DNA of 64,000 nt from Maricaulaceae bacterium EIL42A08 (GTDB lineage: Bacteria > Pseudomonadota > Alphaproteobacteria > Caulobacterales > Maricaulaceae). The notes beneath the pieces are model-generated. The model was given only the letters and a program-made list of their open reading frames with translations. It made no database searches and was not told where the DNA came from. The position numbers were made by a program, and so were the translations under genes. Positions 37,099 through 46,641 of this stretch are shown piece by piece; position 1 is the stretch's first letter, and each line of letters opens with the position of its first letter. The stretch is taken from positions 62,001-126,000 of the forward strand of contig JAMZNZ010000006.1 in NCBI GenBank assembly GCA_024178355.1, in the 5' to 3' direction.

Positions 37099-39783
37099 CT
37101 ACTTCATCATCCCTTTAAGCGCATAGAGCAAATCCAGGGCCTCACGCGGGCTCAGCCCGTCCACGTCTACACTCTTTAGCCGGGCTTCGACTTCGCTGGG
37201 TTTGGCTTCAGGCTCGGGCGGGGCGGCGGAGAAGAGGGGCAGGTCTGCCAGCGCGGCGGCCGGAGCTCCGTCTGATTCCAGGCGTTCCAGGATTTCACTC
37301 GCCCGCGCTACCGCTGCCTTGGGCAGGCCTGCACGCTTGGCGACTTCAACGCCATAGGAGCGGTCGGCGGGACCGGGCTGCACCTCGTGAAGGAAGACCA
37401 GCTCGCCCTTCCATTCACGCGCTTTCAGCGAGACATTCCCCGCCGCACCCAGCTCGTCCACCAGCCGGGTCAGCTCGTGATAGTGGGTGGCGAACAGCGC
37501 CCGGCAGCGATTGACCTCGTGCAGGTGCTCCACCGCGGCCCAGGCGATGGACAGGCCATCGAACGTCGCTGTGCCGCGCCCGATTTCATCGAGGATCACA
37601 AGCGCGCGGGGTCCTGCCTGGTTGAGGATGGCCGCCGTTTCGATCATCTCCGCCATGAAGGTGGAGCGACCGCGAGCCAGATCATCGGCTGCGCCTACAC
37701 GCGAAAACAGCCGGTCGACCAGTCCGATGCGCGCCGACTTGGCCGGGACGTAGAGCCCGGCCTGAGCCAGGATCGCGATCACTGCGTTCTGGCGCAGGAA
37801 GGTGGATTTACCGGCCATGTTGGGCCCGGTTACGAGAGTCATGCGCGGAGCGATCTCACCGGCACTGTCAAGCGAGCAGGCATTGGGCGTAAACCGCCCC
37901 TCGCCAGAGCGCTTTAGCGCGGCCTCCACCACCGGGTGTCGGCCCTGCTCAATCTCGAACGCGCAGCTGTCGTCAACGACGGGCCGCGTCGCGCCACTTT
38001 CCACGGCCCAGTCGGCGGTCGCCGCCGCAACATCAAGGTCAGCCAGGGCCGCTGCCGCGCCACGAATACTCGCCGCTTCGGCTTCGACGCGGGCACGAAG
38101 CCCTTCAAAGATTTCAAGTTCTAGCGCTAGCGATCGCTCACCCGCCTTGGCGATCTTCGCTTCCAGCTCCCCCAGCTCCGGCGTGGAGAAGCGGACAGCG
38201 TTCGCTAACGTCTGGCGGTGGATGAAGGCGTCATTGGCCATCAGGGCATCGGCGTTCTTCGCGCTCACCTCGATGAAATAGCCCAGCACATTGTTGTGCT
38301 TGACCTTCAAAGCGCTGACCCCGCTCACCTCGGCATAGGTGGCCTGCAAACCGGCGACGATCTTGCGGCTTTCATCGCGAAGCGCGCGCGCTTCATCGAG
38401 CGGGGCTGACCACCCGGGCGCTACAAAGCCGCCATCGCGCGACAGCAGCGGCGGCTCTTCAACCAGCGCTTTGGCGACATCTTCAACCAGGGCAGCGAGC
38501 GAGGGTCGCTCTGCCAGTGACAGAGCGTTGAGATCTGCTTCAATCCGAGCAGGGGGCGGGTTGAGCTTGTCTTTTGACAGGCCCGCAATCAACCGCTCGC
38601 CTTCTTTTAGCGCGCGCGCCAGCGAGGCCAGGTCACGCGGTCCACCGCGTCCGAGCAGCAGTCGGGACAGGCAGCGCGCCGGATCGCCCGCAGCTTTCAG
38701 GCGCTCGCGCACCCCGGTTCGAAGCGCGCGGTCATCGGCAAACCAGCTGGCGGCATCAAGGCGGGCATTGATCTCATCCAGATTGAGGCTGGGCCGGGCA
38801 AGCCGTTCTGCCAGCAGGCGCGCACCGGGCGCAGTCAGGGTCCGGTCGATGGCATCACAGAGCGAACCTTTGCGCGCGCCCTGCAGCGTGCGTTCGATCT
38901 CAAGGCTGGTGCGGGCGGCCGGATCAATGGCCATGACCGCGCCGGGGGCGTGGCTTTCTGGCGGACGCAGACGCGCCGGGGCACCGGCCTGAGACAGCTC
39001 CAGATAATCCAGGATACAGCCCAGCGCAGAGAGCTCGGCTTTGGTGAAGTCACCAAAAGCTTCAAGGCTTTGCACCTCAAACCGGGATTTGAGGCGGCGC
39101 TCGCCGGCGCTGGCGTCAAACTTGGTGCGCGCGCGCGGCGTGATCACGGCGTTGGGGGCGAGGGTTTCGGCCTGCTTGGCCGCATCATCGAGGCAGAGGA
39201 GCTCTGATGGGTTCAGCGCAGCCAGCTCGGCTTCCAGATCAGCCTCACTGACCGGGCTGGAGCCAAACTCCCCATCGGATACGTCCGCCCACGCAATCGC
39301 GTACTCCCCTGTCGCCAGCTTTGCCAGCGCTGCGATCCGGTTGGCTGAACGGGCATCGAGCAGGTCGTCTTCGGTCAGCGTTCCTGGCGTAACGATGCGC
39401 GTAATCGCCCGGCGCACAACCGCTTTGGAGCCGCGCTTTTTGGCTTCAGCCGGGTCCTCCATCTGCTCGCCGACGGCAACCTTGAAACCCGCCTTGATCA
39501 GACGCGACAGGTAGACCGGCGCGTTGTGGACAGGCACGCCGCACATGGCGACCTTCTCGCCCTGGTGCTCGCCGCGCTTGGTGAGGGCAATGTCCAGCGC
39601 TTCGGCCGCGCGCACGGCGTCGTCAAAGAACAGCTCATAGAAATCGCCCATGCGATAGAAGAGCAGGGCATCTAGCGGAGCCTCGGCGCGCAGTTCTAAG
39701 AACTGCACCATCATCGGTGTGCCGCCTTCGGCCGTGGGGAAGGCGCGCTGCATCATCTGATCGGGGTCGGCCACGTGAGTCAT
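37099..39783 (-). CDS. mutS: DNA mismatch repair protein MutS
   Basis: This 894-residue mismatch sensor and ATPase has an N-terminal mismatch-binding domain with FYRMGDFYELFFDDA (the Phe-x-Glu-like motif). The core and clamp domains follow, then the ABC ATPase with TGPNMAGKST, STFMAEM, ILDEIGRGT and ATHYHEL. The C-terminal segment is short. ATG 39783 is preferred over the frame start at 39822. It is divergent from malic enzyme with ~150 bp of shared upstream DNA. Confidence 0.96.
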   Translation of the reverse strand: MTHVADPDQMMQRAFPTAEGGTPMMVQFLELRAEAPLDALLFYRMGDFYELFFDDAVRAAEALDIALTKRGEHQGEKVAMCGVPVHNAPVYLSRLIKAGFKVAVGEQMEDPAEAKKRGSKAVVRRAITRIVTPGTLTEDDLLDARSANRIAALAKLATGEYAIAWADVSDGEFGSSPVSEADLEAELAALNPSELLCLDDAAKQAETLAPNAVITPRARTKFDASAGERRLKSRFEVQSLEAFGDFTKAELSALGCILDYLELSQAGAPARLRPPESHAPGAVMAIDPAARTSLEIERTLQGARKGSLCDAIDRTLTAPGARLLAERLARPSLNLDEINARLDAASWFADDRALRTGVRERLKAAGDPARCLSRLLLGRGGPRDLASLARALKEGERLIAGLSKDKLNPPPARIEADLNALSLAERPSLAALVEDVAKALVEEPPLLSRDGGFVAPGWSAPLDEARALRDESRKIVAGLQATYAEVSGVSALKVKHNNVLGYFIEVSAKNADALMANDAFIHRQTLANAVRFSTPELGELEAKIAKAGERSLALELEIFEGLRARVEAEAASIRGAAAALADLDVAAATADWAVESGATRPVVDDSCAFEIEQGRHPVVEAALKRSGEGRFTPNACSLDSAGEIAPRMTLVTGPNMAGKSTFLRQNAVIAILAQAGLYVPAKSARIGLVDRLFSRVGAADDLARGRSTFMAEMIETAAILNQAGPRALVILDEIGRGTATFDGLSIAWAAVEHLHEVNRCRALFATHYHELTRLVDELGAAGNVSLKAREWKGELVFLHEVQPGPADRSYGVEVAKRAGLPKAAVARASEILERLESDGAPAAALADLPLFSAAPPEPEAKPSEVEARLKSVDVDGLSPREALDLLYALKGMMK

Positions 39784-39934
39784 GACCGAAACGTAAACGC
39801 GCTTTGCGGGCGTGAGAACCACTTCTCACAAGGCTTTCACAGCAATGCAATTTGCCGCCTGCATCAAAGCGGCTAGGTTGGTCGCAAATCCCATCGCGCG
39901 TCCGCGCACCCAAGACCAAAGGCCGATAAAAGCG

Positions 39935-42223
39935 ATGACACCCAACCGCCCCCGCGTCGACGACGAAGAAGCGCTTGATTTCCACCGCTACCCACAGCCG
40001 GGCAAGATTGCGCTCGCCGCGACCAAGCCGATGGCCACCCAGCGTGATCTGTCGCTCGCCTACTCGCCGGGCGTGGCTGCACCGGTCAAGGCCATCGCGG
40101 AGAATGTGGACGCAGCCTACGACTATACCTCCAAGGGCAATTTCGTGGCGGTGATCTCCAACGGTACGGCCATTCTGGGCCTGGGCGATCTGGGTGCCGC
40201 GGCCTCCAAGCCGGTGATGGAGGGCAAGGCGGTTCTGTTCAAACGCTTTGCCGATGTGGATGCCATCGATGTGGAGGTGGAGGAGTCAGATCCCGAAGCC
40301 TTCATCGAGTGCGTGCGCCGGTTCGGAAACAGCTTTGGCGGTATCAATCTGGAGGACATCAAGGGCCCTGATTGCTTCATCATTGAGGAGCGCCTGCGCG
40401 AAGAGCTCGATATTCCGGTCTTTCATGATGACCAGCACGGCACAGCCATCATCTCGGCGGCCGGTATCCTCAATGCCTGTGAGCTGACCGGGCGCAAGAT
40501 CGACGACCTGAAAGTCGTGGTGAATGGCGCAGGTGCCGCGGGCATCGCAGTGCTGGAACTGATCAAGGCCATGGGCGTGGCCCACGACAATGCCATCCTG
40601 TGTGACAGCCGCGGGGTCATCTACAAGGGCCGCGAGCAGGGCATGAGCCAGTGGAAATCGGCCCATGCTGCCGACACCGATGCACGCTCGCTGGAAGAGG
40701 CAATGGATGGGGCCGACTGCTTCATTGGCCTGTCGGTAAAGGGCGCAGTGACCAGGTCCATGGTCAAGTCCATGGCCGCCGATCCCATCATCTTTGCCAT
40801 GGCCAACCCCGACCCGGAAATCACACCGGAAGAGGTTCGTGAAGCGCGCTCTGATGCGATCATGGCGACCGGCCGATCTGATTATCCCAATCAGGTCAAT
40901 AACGTGCTGGGCTTCCCCTATATCTTCCGTGGCGCGCTGGACGTACGCGCGCGCACCATTAATGAGGAAATGAAGGTCGCGGCCGCCCGCGCCATTGCTG
41001 ACCTTGCCCGAGAAGATGTGCCCGATGAGGTGGCCGCCGCCTATCACGGCTCGCGCCCGACATTCGGCAAGGACTACATCATCCCGGCTCCCTTCGATCC
41101 GCGCCTGATCAGCCATGTGCCACCTTATGTGGCCGAAGCGGCGATGGAGAGCGGTGTTGCCCGCAAGCCCATCGCGGATATGGACAAGTACAAGGCGTCG
41201 CTGGCTCGTCGTCTCGATCCCACCGCGGCAATCCTTCAGGGTATTCAGGACGAGGTGCGCTCAGTCGAGCGTAAAACCATCGTGTTTGCTGAAGGCGAGG
41301 AACCCAGTGTCATCCGGGCGGCCTTCGCTTTCCAGAATCAGGATCTGGGAAAGGCCATTCTGATTGGCCGGGAAGAAACCGTGCATGCCAATATGCGGCT
41401 TCTGGGCGTGCCCAATGACGCGATTGAAATCATCAACGCACGACTGTCCGACTATAACGCGGATTATGCCGACTTCCTGTTTGAGCGTCTGCAGCGTCGC
41501 GGCTATCTGCGCCGGGATGTCCAGCGCCTTGTGAACAACGACCGGAACGTGTTTGCCGCCTGTATGGTGGCCCACGGCGACGCCCACGGTATGGTGACCG
41601 GCGTGACGCGCAACTACGCCCAGGCGCTGGGCGACGTGAATCTCGTGCTTGATCCTGCAGACGGTGAGCGCGTGATGGGCATGAGCCTGGTGCTGTCGCG
41701 CGGCCGCACGCTCTTTATTGCCGATACCAACGTGACCGAATTCCCGAAACCCGATGCGCTGGCTGACATGGCGGTAGAAACCGCAGCGGCGGCCCGTCGC
41801 TTTGGCGTGGAGCCCAAGGTCGCATTCCTGTCCTACTCCACCTTCGGCAATCCGGCCGGTGAGCGTGCTGATGCCATCCAGTCTGCGGTCGCTGCACTGG
41901 ACAAGCGCGAAGTCGACTTTGAATACGAAGGCGAAATGAATGCGGACGTGGCGCTGGATGCCGACCACCGCCGCATCTACCCCTTCTCACGCCTGACCGG
42001 TCCGGCCAATGTGTTGATCATGCCAGCCATCCACTCCGCCTCCATTGCCACCAAGCTGATGGGCGCTGCAGGCGGGGCGACCGTGCTGGGTCCGATGCTG
42101 CTGGGCCTTGAAAAGCCGGTGCAGATCGCTCGCCTGGGTGCCAGCGTCAATGAAATCCTGAACCTGGCGGTGATGGCCGCCCATGACCTGTCGGTGAAGG
42201 CTCACAAGGAAGCGGCGGAGTAG
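39935..42223 (+). CDS. maeB: NADP-dependent malic enzyme with phosphotransacetylase-like domain
   Basis: This 762-residue two-domain enzyme has an N-terminal malic-enzyme part (SLAYSPGVAAPVKAI, VFHDDQHGTAI, VVNGAGAAGIAVLEL, FAMANPDPEI). It decarboxylates malate to pyruvate. The C-terminal phosphotransacetylase-like domain (about 440-762) is usually catalytically inert but regulates by acetyl-CoA. The ATG at 39935 is chosen because the frame upstream to 39812 has no family match and would leave no room for a promoter. Confidence 0.95.
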   Translation: MTPNRPRVDDEEALDFHRYPQPGKIALAATKPMATQRDLSLAYSPGVAAPVKAIAENVDAAYDYTSKGNFVAVISNGTAILGLGDLGAAASKPVMEGKAVLFKRFADVDAIDVEVEESDPEAFIECVRRFGNSFGGINLEDIKGPDCFIIEERLREELDIPVFHDDQHGTAIISAAGILNACELTGRKIDDLKVVVNGAGAAGIAVLELIKAMGVAHDNAILCDSRGVIYKGREQGMSQWKSAHAADTDARSLEEAMDGADCFIGLSVKGAVTRSMVKSMAADPIIFAMANPDPEITPEEVREARSDAIMATGRSDYPNQVNNVLGFPYIFRGALDVRARTINEEMKVAAARAIADLAREDVPDEVAAAYHGSRPTFGKDYIIPAPFDPRLISHVPPYVAEAAMESGVARKPIADMDKYKASLARRLDPTAAILQGIQDEVRSVERKTIVFAEGEEPSVIRAAFAFQNQDLGKAILIGREETVHANMRLLGVPNDAIEIINARLSDYNADYADFLFERLQRRGYLRRDVQRLVNNDRNVFAACMVAHGDAHGMVTGVTRNYAQALGDVNLVLDPADGERVMGMSLVLSRGRTLFIADTNVTEFPKPDALADMAVETAAAARRFGVEPKVAFLSYSTFGNPAGERADAIQSAVAALDKREVDFEYEGEMNADVALDADHRRIYPFSRLTGPANVLIMPAIHSASIATKLMGAAGGATVLGPMLLGLEKPVQIARLGASVNEILNLAVMAAHDLSVKAHKEAAE

Positions 42224-42226
42224 GAA

Positions 42227-43573
42227 TTACTCCGCCTCTGCGGTTCGCCGTTCTGCGAATTTGAACAGGCCCTTTGACGCGGGCGGTCCTGCAATCAGGA
42301 TCAGCGCCAGCAGAGCCCCTGCCGGGATCGTCCACGCTGCGGTGATGATAAAGAACCAGACCCACTCTACCGCGTCGGCCAGAACGCCGGAGAAACCCGC
42401 CATGAATTTAGGCAGGATGGCATAGAACGAGCTCAAGAGCGCGTACTGGGTCGCCGCGTTCTCCGGATCAACCAGGCTGGACAGATAAGCAATAAAGCAG
42501 GTGGTCACAAAGCCGCCGGCCACATTGTCACCAACAACGGCGATGGTCAGCTTCCATAAATCATCAGGCTGAGCCGTGGCCGCGAGCCAGGCATAGGCCC
42601 CATTGGTCACCAGTGTGATGATGAGACCGACGACTAGCGCTCGCATGAGGCCGAACTTCATCGCGGCCAGTCCGCCGAGGAACAAGCCAAAGATCGTTGC
42701 GGCCAGGCCCGGCCCACCTTGAATGGCCCCCACTGCGTCACGAGCAAAATCAAGGTCTGAATAGAGCGGCGCAGCCATCACGCCCATGGTAAAATCACTG
42801 ATCCGGTAGAGCGTGATGAAGAGCAGGACCGGGATGATCCACCAGCCAAGGCGGGAGAAGAACTGGACGAAGGGCTCCACGACCGCGCGGACCATTTTTT
42901 GAGGCAAATTGCCTTCCAAAGCGCGCTTTTTCAGGCCTGCTGCAGGCTCCTTCATAAGGAAAACGAGCCTGGCGCTGATGGCCATCGCCGCTGCCATGGC
43001 AAGGAAGGACCAGCTCCAGTTGGCCCATTCGGAGATGGCCAGACCCAGCCCGGAGGTCATGTAGGCAACGCGATAGCCCAGCGAGTAGGCAGCGGCCATA
43101 TTGGCCTGAACATCATTGGGGGCGCTTTCAATGCGCCAGGCGTCGATGGCGGTGTCTAGCGTCGCGCTGGAGTAGGCCAGTAGAACCGCGGCGATCAGCA
43201 CCGACAAAAGGCCTTGAGATGGATCGGTCTGAGAGATCATCACAAGTGCGATGACAGTGCCTCCAATCGCCGTCACGATCCACGACCGGCGCGGGCCCAA
43301 CAGCTTGTGGAGGCCAGGGATCTGAACCCGGTCGATAATCGGAGCCCAGAAAACCTTGAGCGTGTAGGCCATGGTGACCCAGTAGAAAAACCCAATCGTC
43401 GACCGTTCGATCCCTGCGTCGCGCAGCCAGAAGCTCAGCTTCTGAAACACCATGTAAAGCGGGAGGCCAGAGGCAAAACCGAGCACCAGCATCGAAAGCA
43501 TGACGGGGGTGAAGTAGACCGTGACGGTCTCGCGCCAGCTACGCTTTTCAGGGGTCTGGGTGGTCTCGGTCAT
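42227..43573 (-). CDS. MFS permease, AmpG-like
   Basis: This 448-residue transporter has twelve or more predicted helices. The N-terminal segment LGFASGLPLYMVF...LSFWLRDAGI and the FWAPIIDR loop are typical of the AmpG muropeptide permease group. AmpG imports GlcNAc-anhydroMurNAc peptides, which fits the AmgK-MurU recycling genes elsewhere in the window. A general AmpG-like MFS role cannot be excluded. It is convergent with maeB, 3 bp apart. Confidence 0.8.
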   Translation of the reverse strand: MTETTQTPEKRSWRETVTVYFTPVMLSMLVLGFASGLPLYMVFQKLSFWLRDAGIERSTIGFFYWVTMAYTLKVFWAPIIDRVQIPGLHKLLGPRRSWIVTAIGGTVIALVMISQTDPSQGLLSVLIAAVLLAYSSATLDTAIDAWRIESAPNDVQANMAAAYSLGYRVAYMTSGLGLAISEWANWSWSFLAMAAAMAISARLVFLMKEPAAGLKKRALEGNLPQKMVRAVVEPFVQFFSRLGWWIIPVLLFITLYRISDFTMGVMAAPLYSDLDFARDAVGAIQGGPGLAATIFGLFLGGLAAMKFGLMRALVVGLIITLVTNGAYAWLAATAQPDDLWKLTIAVVGDNVAGGFVTTCFIAYLSSLVDPENAATQYALLSSFYAILPKFMAGFSGVLADAVEWVWFFIITAAWTIPAGALLALILIAGPPASKGLFKFAERRTAEAE

Positions 43574-43600
43574 GGTGTCGGGCTGCCTGCTTTGACGCGT

Positions 43601-45466
43601 TTAGCCGACCCTCGCCCGGTTTTGTGGCGCACACAAGGCAGTCAGGCGGTCGGTTAGCGCGGTCGGGTCCAGCGGCTTGGTCATGAAGGCATCCATGCCC
43701 GCGCTGAGGCAGGCGTTGCGGTCGGTCTCGGTGGCATTGGCGGTCAGCGCAATCAGCGGCAGGCTCGTTATGCGAGGGTCGCGGCGGATGCACTTTGTCG
43801 CCTCAATGCCCCCCATTTCGGGCATACGAAGATCAAGAAGTGCCGCGTCAAAGCCGCCCTTTTTAGCCAGCTCCACGGCAGCCGTGCCGGTCGCCACATG
43901 GTCGACGTCAGCGCCCAGCTTGGCAAGCACGGTCTTGGCAATCATGGCGTTAACCGGATCATCTTCAGCCAGGATCAGGCGCAAGCCCTCAAGCGGTTTT
44001 CCGGTCGGGCCAGCTTGGCCGGCCTCCTCGCGCGTCCGGGTTTTGCTGGCGGCGGCCCAGTTGGCGAGCGATGCGGCGCGGACCGGGGCCACCAGCCAGC
44101 CATCAACACTGTCCGGGCGTTCGGCGCCGGAGAACAGGTCTTTCGTGCGCGGTTCAGCCAGTGCCAGAATATGGGCACCAGAGGCCCTCGCCTTCAGCTC
44201 TGGCGCATGTCTGGCCCAGCTCTCGTCCAGAACAATGGTCAGTGTGTCTGGTAGCCCTTCGGCGACGCTCAAGGCCTGGTCCACACTGTCCGCCCAGTGC
44301 ACAGTCGCGCCAAGGGCCTCCGCCTGGCGGCAGATGCCTTTGCGCTGCAGCTTTTCAGGGGTCGCCACAAGCAGGATTCGACTGGCTAGCTCCCGTTGAC
44401 GGGGTGCCGGTTCCAGCGCTTTCAACGGTGCGGTGACCCAGAACACAGCGCCTGCGCCTAATGAAGACTTTACCCCGACGGTCCCGCCCATTGCTTCGGC
44501 CAGGCGCTTGACCATGGCCAGGCCCAGCCCGGCACCGGGCGCGGCCTTGCGCTCGGCCGCTCCGCGTTCAAAGTGTTCAAACAGGCGGCGCTGGTCCTCC
44601 TGACTGATGCCGGGGCCGCTATCACGCACGGACAGCTGAAGCTGATCGCGGGACATCTCGACAGTGATGAGCACACCGCCAGTCTCGGTAAATTTCACCG
44701 CGTTTCCGGCAAGATTAAAGACGATTTGCTTCAACCGCGCTTCATCGGCTTCGACAAGGGCGGGCACATCGGCGGCAATGGCGTGGCTCAAGGTCAGGCC
44801 GCGATCGGCGGCGCGCGGGGCGAGGACTTCACAGGCGTCTTCTATAAGCTGGCGCACATCGACCGGGCCCGGGCGCAGGTCGAGGCGTCCGCCCTCCAGC
44901 CGTGTCAGATCCAGAATGTCGTCGATCAGGCCAAGCGCATGGGCCGCGCTGTCTCGGACGGCCTTCAGATAGGCATTCTGATCCGGGGCCAGCCCTGTAT
45001 CGGCCAAGAGGTCAGCCGCGCCCAGCGCACCGGACAGCGGCGTGCGCAATTCATGGGTTACAGCCGCAAAGAAGACCGACTTTCCGCGTGCCGCTTCGCT
45101 TTGCTGCTCGCGGGCTTCGCGCTCGGCACTGACGTCGCGGCCAACCGAGACGCTTGACCCGTCACCGGTCATGGTCTCTGACCACTCGATCCATAAGGGT
45201 CCATCGCGGGTCTTCATGGCGACGTCATAGCGCTGGGCTGCGCCATCGTCCGAGCTTGCCGGTGCAACCGCAAACCAGCATCCGATCCAATCGGTACGAG
45301 TACCACCGAAGGCGTTTAAGAACGCGGTGTTGACCTCGATGATGCGCCCTTGCGCATCGCGCATCAGTACCAGCTCGGCCATGGCATCAAGCGCAGCGCG
45401 GGCGGCACCGCTCTCGGCCTCGCCAAAACCCGGATTGGGCTGGGTATCTGAACGCGCGGATGTCAT
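43601..45466 (-). CDS. Hybrid sensor histidine kinase/response regulator
   Basis: This 621-residue soluble sensor has an N-terminal PAS domain (about residues 22-115). HisKA follows, with phospho-His138 (VTHELRTPLSG), then HATPase with NLAGNAVKFT and DSGPGISQEDQ. Next is a degenerate receiver-like segment (VLDESWARHAPE, without a proper acidic pocket). It ends with an intact receiver (LILAEDDPVNAMIAK, LLDLRMPEMGG, ALTAN, TKPLD). There are no transmembrane helices, so it senses a cytoplasmic signal. The cognate phosphotransferase is not adjacent. Confidence 0.9.
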   Translation of the reverse strand: MTSARSDTQPNPGFGEAESGAARAALDAMAELVLMRDAQGRIIEVNTAFLNAFGGTRTDWIGCWFAVAPASSDDGAAQRYDVAMKTRDGPLWIEWSETMTGDGSSVSVGRDVSAEREAREQQSEAARGKSVFFAAVTHELRTPLSGALGAADLLADTGLAPDQNAYLKAVRDSAAHALGLIDDILDLTRLEGGRLDLRPGPVDVRQLIEDACEVLAPRAADRGLTLSHAIAADVPALVEADEARLKQIVFNLAGNAVKFTETGGVLITVEMSRDQLQLSVRDSGPGISQEDQRRLFEHFERGAAERKAAPGAGLGLAMVKRLAEAMGGTVGVKSSLGAGAVFWVTAPLKALEPAPRQRELASRILLVATPEKLQRKGICRQAEALGATVHWADSVDQALSVAEGLPDTLTIVLDESWARHAPELKARASGAHILALAEPRTKDLFSGAERPDSVDGWLVAPVRAASLANWAAASKTRTREEAGQAGPTGKPLEGLRLILAEDDPVNAMIAKTVLAKLGADVDHVATGTAAVELAKKGGFDAALLDLRMPEMGGIEATKCIRRDPRITSLPLIALTANATETDRNACLSAGMDAFMTKPLDPTALTDRLTALCAPQNRARVG

Positions 45467-45491
45467 GATCCGAGGTATAACCGGATCAGCG

Positions 45492-46394
45492 TTAAGGAAA
45501 GGTCGAGATCGCCTGCGGTCGCGAAATGGCTTGCTGGCCCGCGGTGGATGACTTTCGCGCGCTCAAGGCCTCGGCCACATGGATGCGCCGCACCGCATCT
45601 GAGCCCTCCAGGTCGGCGATGGTGCGCGCGACCTTCAGGATGCGGTGATAGGCCCGAGCGGTGAGACCAAGAGCCTCACTGGCTCGCGCCATCAAATTGC
45701 GACCGTCATCATCCGGTGTGGCGATCCGATCGAGTGCATCGCCGCCAAGCCGCGCATTGAGGCAGCCGCGCTCGGCCTGCAATCGGCGGGCGGTGGCGAC
45801 CCGTGCCGCGGCCTCGGCCGTGCCTTCTGCAGAGGGCGGCAGAGCCAGATCGGCTGGGGTAACCGGTGGCACGTCGATCTGTAGGTCGATGCGGTCCATC
45901 ATCGGTCCGGACACGCGCGCCTGATAGCTTTGGGCGCATTTGGGGCCGCGCGCGCAGGCTTGACCATTTTCGCCTGCCCACCCGCAACGGCAGGGATTCA
46001 TTGCGGCGATGAGCTGGAAGCGTGCCGGGAAGGTGATGCGCGCATTGGCACGGGCCACGGCGATCTCTCCGGTTTCCAGCGGTTGGCGCAGACTGTCGAG
46101 CACCTGGGGGTGAAATTCGGGCAATTCATCCAGAAAAAGCACGCCATGGTGCGCCAGAGAGGCTTCACCGGGGCGCACGCGCGTTCCACCCCCAACCATG
46201 GCGGCCATCGAGGCGGAATGGTGTGGCGCGCGAAACGGTCGCGTGCGAGACAGGTGCCCACGCTCCAGCAGGCCAGCCACCGACTGCACCATGGAAATCT
46301 CAAGCAGCTCATTGGCATCCAGCGGCGGTAACAACCCTGGCGCGCGGGCTGCCAGCATGGACTTGCCGGAGCCCGGTGGTCCCACCATGAGCAT
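45492..46394 (-). pseudogene. comM: comM, 3' fragment (AAA+/Mg-chelatase-like C-terminal part), severed by the element
   Basis: This is the C-terminal ~300 codons of the ComM/YifB branch-migration helicase used in natural transformation. It begins exactly at Walker A (VGPPGSGKS). It contains APHHSASMAAMVGGG, FLDELPEFHPQVLDSLRQPLE, NPCRCGWAGENG and RIDLQIDVPPV. The missing N-terminal half lies ~7.8 kb away. The junction supplies ATG codons (46394 and within the core), so a truncated AAA+ protein could be made if a promoter is present. The full helicase cannot be. Confidence 0.9.
46386..46393. repeat. attL: Left junction core of the element (attL-type)
   Basis: CATGAGCA occurs at the boundary where comM homology stops: left of it is the comM codon string for VGPPGSGKS (minus strand), right of it is element DNA. 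The same 8 bp occur at the right boundary (54196-54203). On the comM strand the core reads TGCTCATG and encodes part of NLLM. A serine recombinase normally needs only a 2-bp identical crossover; the true crossover lies within these 8 bp. Confidence 0.85.
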
Positions 46395-46438
46395 GGGCGG
46401 GCGGTAAGGGCCTCTCAGTTGGTCGGCACCATACCCTT

Positions 46439-46460
46439 TTGTGTTATGTTATAACGTATC
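46439..46460. promoter_or_regulatory. Candidate operator/promoter upstream of the element's left genes
   Basis: The sequence contains GTTAT (46443-46447) and ATAAC (46451-46455) as an inverted repeat inside an AT-rich patch, ~65 bp before the first small gene. This patch is the most AT-rich part of the left end and overlaps a plausible -10-like TATAAC. It could be an autoregulatory site for the recombinase unit. Confidence 0.35.
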
Positions 46461-46520
46461 AGTAAGGGCACGTGGGCGCGATCGACTGTTGTTTTCGTTT
46501 CTCGATCGAGGCCCTTTCCC

Positions 46521-46637
46521 ATGCCCAAGCTACTCCGCCGCACATTGGCGCTGATCTCTGACATCCTTCACCTCGCTATCGCCCTAGCCGCGATCGTGGC
46601 CCTGCCCCTTCTACTTGCCGCCGTGCTGGGGGCGTAG
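46521..46637 (+). CDS. Small membrane peptide (38 aa) at the element's left end
   Basis: This 38-residue reading frame starts at ATG 46521. A basic N terminus (MPKLLRRTLA) is followed by one long hydrophobic helix (about residues 16-36, IALAAIVALPLLLAAVLG). It ends 4 bp before the likely recombinase start, so the two are probably co-translated. It is too short for family recognition. The helix and the good spacing suggest a real gene, but it could be a leader peptide. Confidence 0.5.
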   Translation: MPKLLRRTLALISDILHLAIALAAIVALPLLLAAVLGA

Positions 46638-46641
46638 AACA

